Assembly (NCBI GenBank): GCA_013696015.1
Contig: JACCZI010000129.1
Span: 1-14,341, forward strand
DNA length: 14,341 bases
DNA from: Nocardioidaceae bacterium
Lineage (GTDB): Bacteria; Actinomycetota; Actinomycetes; Propionibacteriales; Nocardioidaceae
Direction of reading: 5' to 3'
A program made the position numbers and the translations under genes. A model generated the notes under the pieces. The model was not told the origin of the DNA and ran no database searches. It saw nothing but the letters and a program-made list of their open reading frames with translations. Of this stretch, positions 13,035 to 14,341 are shown piece by piece (position 1 is the first letter of the stretch; every line of letters starts with the position of its first letter).

Positions 13035-13776
13035 CGCGTTCACCCCATTTCCGCCGTTGTGGGGGCGCCCAATTGTCTGCACCGTTGGACGCACGGTTGT
13101 CCGCACTGTTCTGGACGTCCGGCGATGCGACGGACGGCGACGCACTCTGGTTCCCCTCGAGTCGGTCCGGGGATGTGCTCGGCGGTGAGTCCAGTGGTGC
13201 CGCGCGCAGGTGGGCGAGCAACGGCAGCAGCCGCGCCCGGCCGCGGGCGCAGCGGCTCTTCACCGTCCCCGTCGGGCATCCCAGCAGGGCGGCGGCCTCG
13301 TCAACGGAGTACCCCTCCATGTCGACGAGCACGATGGCGGCCCGCTGCTCGGGGCTGAGCCGCTGCAGTGCCGACAGCACGTCGATCTGTGCCTCCCGTT
13401 GCAGAGCGGGGTCGGCTCCGGCCGGGCACCCCATCACCGCTAGGTGGTCCTCGTCTTCCGGCCACGGATCCGCCGGACGCACCCGGCGACGGCGGACCCG
13501 GTCCAGGCACGCGTTGACGACGATGCGGTGCAACCATGTCGTGACCGCGGCGTCCCCGCGGTAGGTCCCGGCTCGCCGGAACGCCGAGAGAAGGGCGTCC
13601 TGCAGGGCGTCCGCGGCCTCTTCACGGTCTCCGAGAGTCCGCAGCGCAACAGCCCACAGCCGGTCCCGATGGCGCCGGACGAGCTCACCGAACGCGTCCG
13701 CGTCCCCCTGGACGTGCCGCTGGACCAGTTGCTTGTCGTCGGCGCCGTCGAGTCGCTGCTGCGCGGCTGAGGTCAC
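13027..13776 (-). CDS. sigM: ECF RNA polymerase sigma factor SigM
   Basis: This is an extracytoplasmic-function sigma factor that directs RNA polymerase to stress or envelope promoters. The 249-aa product has sigma region 2 (about 18-100, with DAFGELVRRHRDRLWAVA, DREEAADALQDALLSAFR and TYRGDAAVTTWLHRIVVNAC). Region 4 (about 133-190) has LSPEQRAAIVLVDMEGYSVD and the helix-turn-helix AAALLGCPTGTVKSRCARGR. A tail of about 55 residues rich in Ser, Asn, Pro and Asp follows, which is longer than in most ECF factors and contains an 8-residue repeat. The GTG start at 13776-13774 overlaps the stop of the preceding gene (GTGA), with GAGGG upstream. The anti-sigma gene follows directly. The SigM name is inferred from this gene order. 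Confidence 0.9.
   Translation of the reverse strand: MTSAAQQRLDGADDKQLVQRHVQGDADAFGELVRRHRDRLWAVALRTLGDREEAADALQDALLSAFRRAGTYRGDAAVTTWLHRIVVNACLDRVRRRRVRPADPWPEDEDHLAVMGCPAGADPALQREAQIDVLSALQRLSPEQRAAIVLVDMEGYSVDEAAALLGCPTGTVKSRCARGRARLLPLLAHLRAAPLDSPPSTSPDRLEGNQSASPSVASPDVQNSADNRASNGADNWAPPQRRKWGERDG
13073..13117 (-). repeat. Imperfect tandem repeat in the sigM tail
   Basis: Two copies of a unit with 24-base period (plus strand 13073-13091 and 13097-13117, sharing TTGTC.GCAC.GTT and GGACG) encode NSADNRAS and NGADNWAP in the C-terminal tail of SigM. It is a short local duplication in a low-complexity region. Confidence 0.6.
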
Positions 13777-14341
13777 GCGGTGCCCTCGACCGAGATGTCG
13801 GCGATGATGCCGCGGTAGAGGCCCGGCGCCTCCTGCGGTAGCGACGTCAGCCAGACCAGCACGAACTGGGTGCGGACCGGCGAGTCGAGGCGGACCCGCG
13901 TGGAGTCACCCGTGGCATTGCGGGCGTCCAGCTGGCGCAGCTCGGTGAGCAGCGTAGGAGCGTCGGCGGTCCCGGCCGGAGCGGCCCAGAGCTCGAAGCG
14001 TGTCGGCGTCGCCCCGAAGAGGATGCCGACGCTGGTTATAGCCTTCTGGTTCCCAAGATCGACCAACAGTCCGACGCCGCCCTTGTCACCTCCGAACTCC
14101 GGGCTGGTGCTGTACTGCAAGGTGGTCCAGGTCGTGTCGGGCCGCCCGTCGATGGCGTTGGCCGCCTCCTCAGGGTTCTCGGTCTGGTCTCCTTGTGGGT
14201 CGAAGTCGCTGATGGCGCGGGCCGCAAGGGGCCGTGCCGCGGCGGTGGCCGACGAAGCCGGAACCTTCGGCCCATCGGAGGTGTCCGATGCAGCTCCGTC
14301 CCCCGCGCTCTGACGGCCGACGTAGAACGCCAGGACCGCCA
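13773..14341 (-). CDS. Membrane-anchored discoidin-like domain protein, C-terminal part (likely MurJ-linked pseudokinase)
   Basis: This frame enters from beyond the window end, and only the last 188 codons are visible. It starts within a membrane segment (AVLAFYVG), followed by an extracytoplasmic Ala/Ser/Pro linker. Next comes a discoidin (F5/8 type C)-like domain: AISDFDPQGDQTENPEEAAN, then AIDGRPDTTWTTLQYSTS, GGVGLLVDLG and TRFELWAAP. This pattern matches the C-terminal end of the kinase-like proteins found next to or fused with MurJ (MviN) upstream of sigM in actinomycetes. A kinase or MurJ part would be outside the window. The stop overlaps the sigM start, so it is in the same operon. 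The identity is inferred from the domain pattern and gene order. Confidence 0.75.
   Translation of the reverse strand, partial: AVLAFYVGRQSAGDGAASDTSDGPKVPASSATAAARPLAARAISDFDPQGDQTENPEEAANAIDGRPDTTWTTLQYSTSPEFGGDKGGVGLLVDLGNQKAITSVGILFGATPTRFELWAAPAGTADAPTLLTELRQLDARNATGDSTRVRLDSPVRTQFVLVWLTSLPQEAPGLYRGIIADISVEGTA

Noticed and set aside
12413..13564. Plus-strand open frame (383 codons) opposite the anti-sigma factor and sigM
   Set aside because: It is a shadow frame of two real genes, dominated by Arg, Pro and Ala.
1..14341. Mobile element, CRISPR array, tRNA, rRNA or novel defence system
   Set aside because: No transposase, integrase, regular spaced repeats, cloverleaf-like sequence or defence-type genes were seen; all main open frames fit known core genes.

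Overview
This window is the replication-origin neighbourhood of a high-GC actinomycete chromosome. The gene order (dciA, recF, gnd, dnaN, dnaA, rpmH, rnpA, yidD, yidC, khpB/jag, rsmG, parA, parB, trxA, trxB, an anti-sigma factor, sigM) is the conserved actinobacterial oriC block. Other support comes from the many GTG starts, DnaA boxes of the TTGTCCACA type, parS-like sites and the sigM/anti-sigma/trxB/trxA cluster. A separate gnd between dnaN and recF fits several actinomycete lineages. The DnaA linker is short (DnaA about 493 aa), which argues against Streptomyces. I cannot name the genus from the sequence alone.

Layout. Positions 1-5322 are on the minus strand: dnaA, a 371-base gap that is the probable oriC, dnaN, gnd, recF and the 5' part of dciA. 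A 328-base divergent gap (5323-5650) carries DnaA boxes and candidate promoters for dnaA and rpmH. Positions 5651-10718 are on the plus strand: rpmH, rnpA, yidD, yidC, khpB, rsmG, parA and parB. Several of these overlap by stop/start codons, which suggests tight translational coupling. A 51-base convergent gap separates parB from the last block. Positions 10770-14341 are on the minus strand: the C-terminal part of a membrane-anchored discoidin-like protein, then sigM, its zinc-finger anti-sigma factor, trxB and trxA.

How the genes work together. DnaA, DnaN, DciA and RecF handle initiation, the sliding clamp, helicase loading and gap repair. ParA and ParB segregate the origin through two parS-like sites placed inside the coding regions of rsmG and parA. 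RpmH, RnpA and RsmG serve ribosome and tRNA maturation. YidD, YidC and KhpB serve membrane protein insertion and RNA binding. SigM, its anti-sigma factor, TrxB and TrxA form a stress and thiol-redox module, downstream of what is probably a MurJ-linked pseudokinase.

I found no mobile element, CRISPR array, tRNA or rRNA, and no clear sign of horizontal transfer. The window is largely a conserved core region. The points most worth a second look are the inverted identical pair of parS variants, the DnaA-box arrangement on both sides of dnaA, the absence of a cwlM-type gene between trxA and parB, and small hairpins upstream of trxB.
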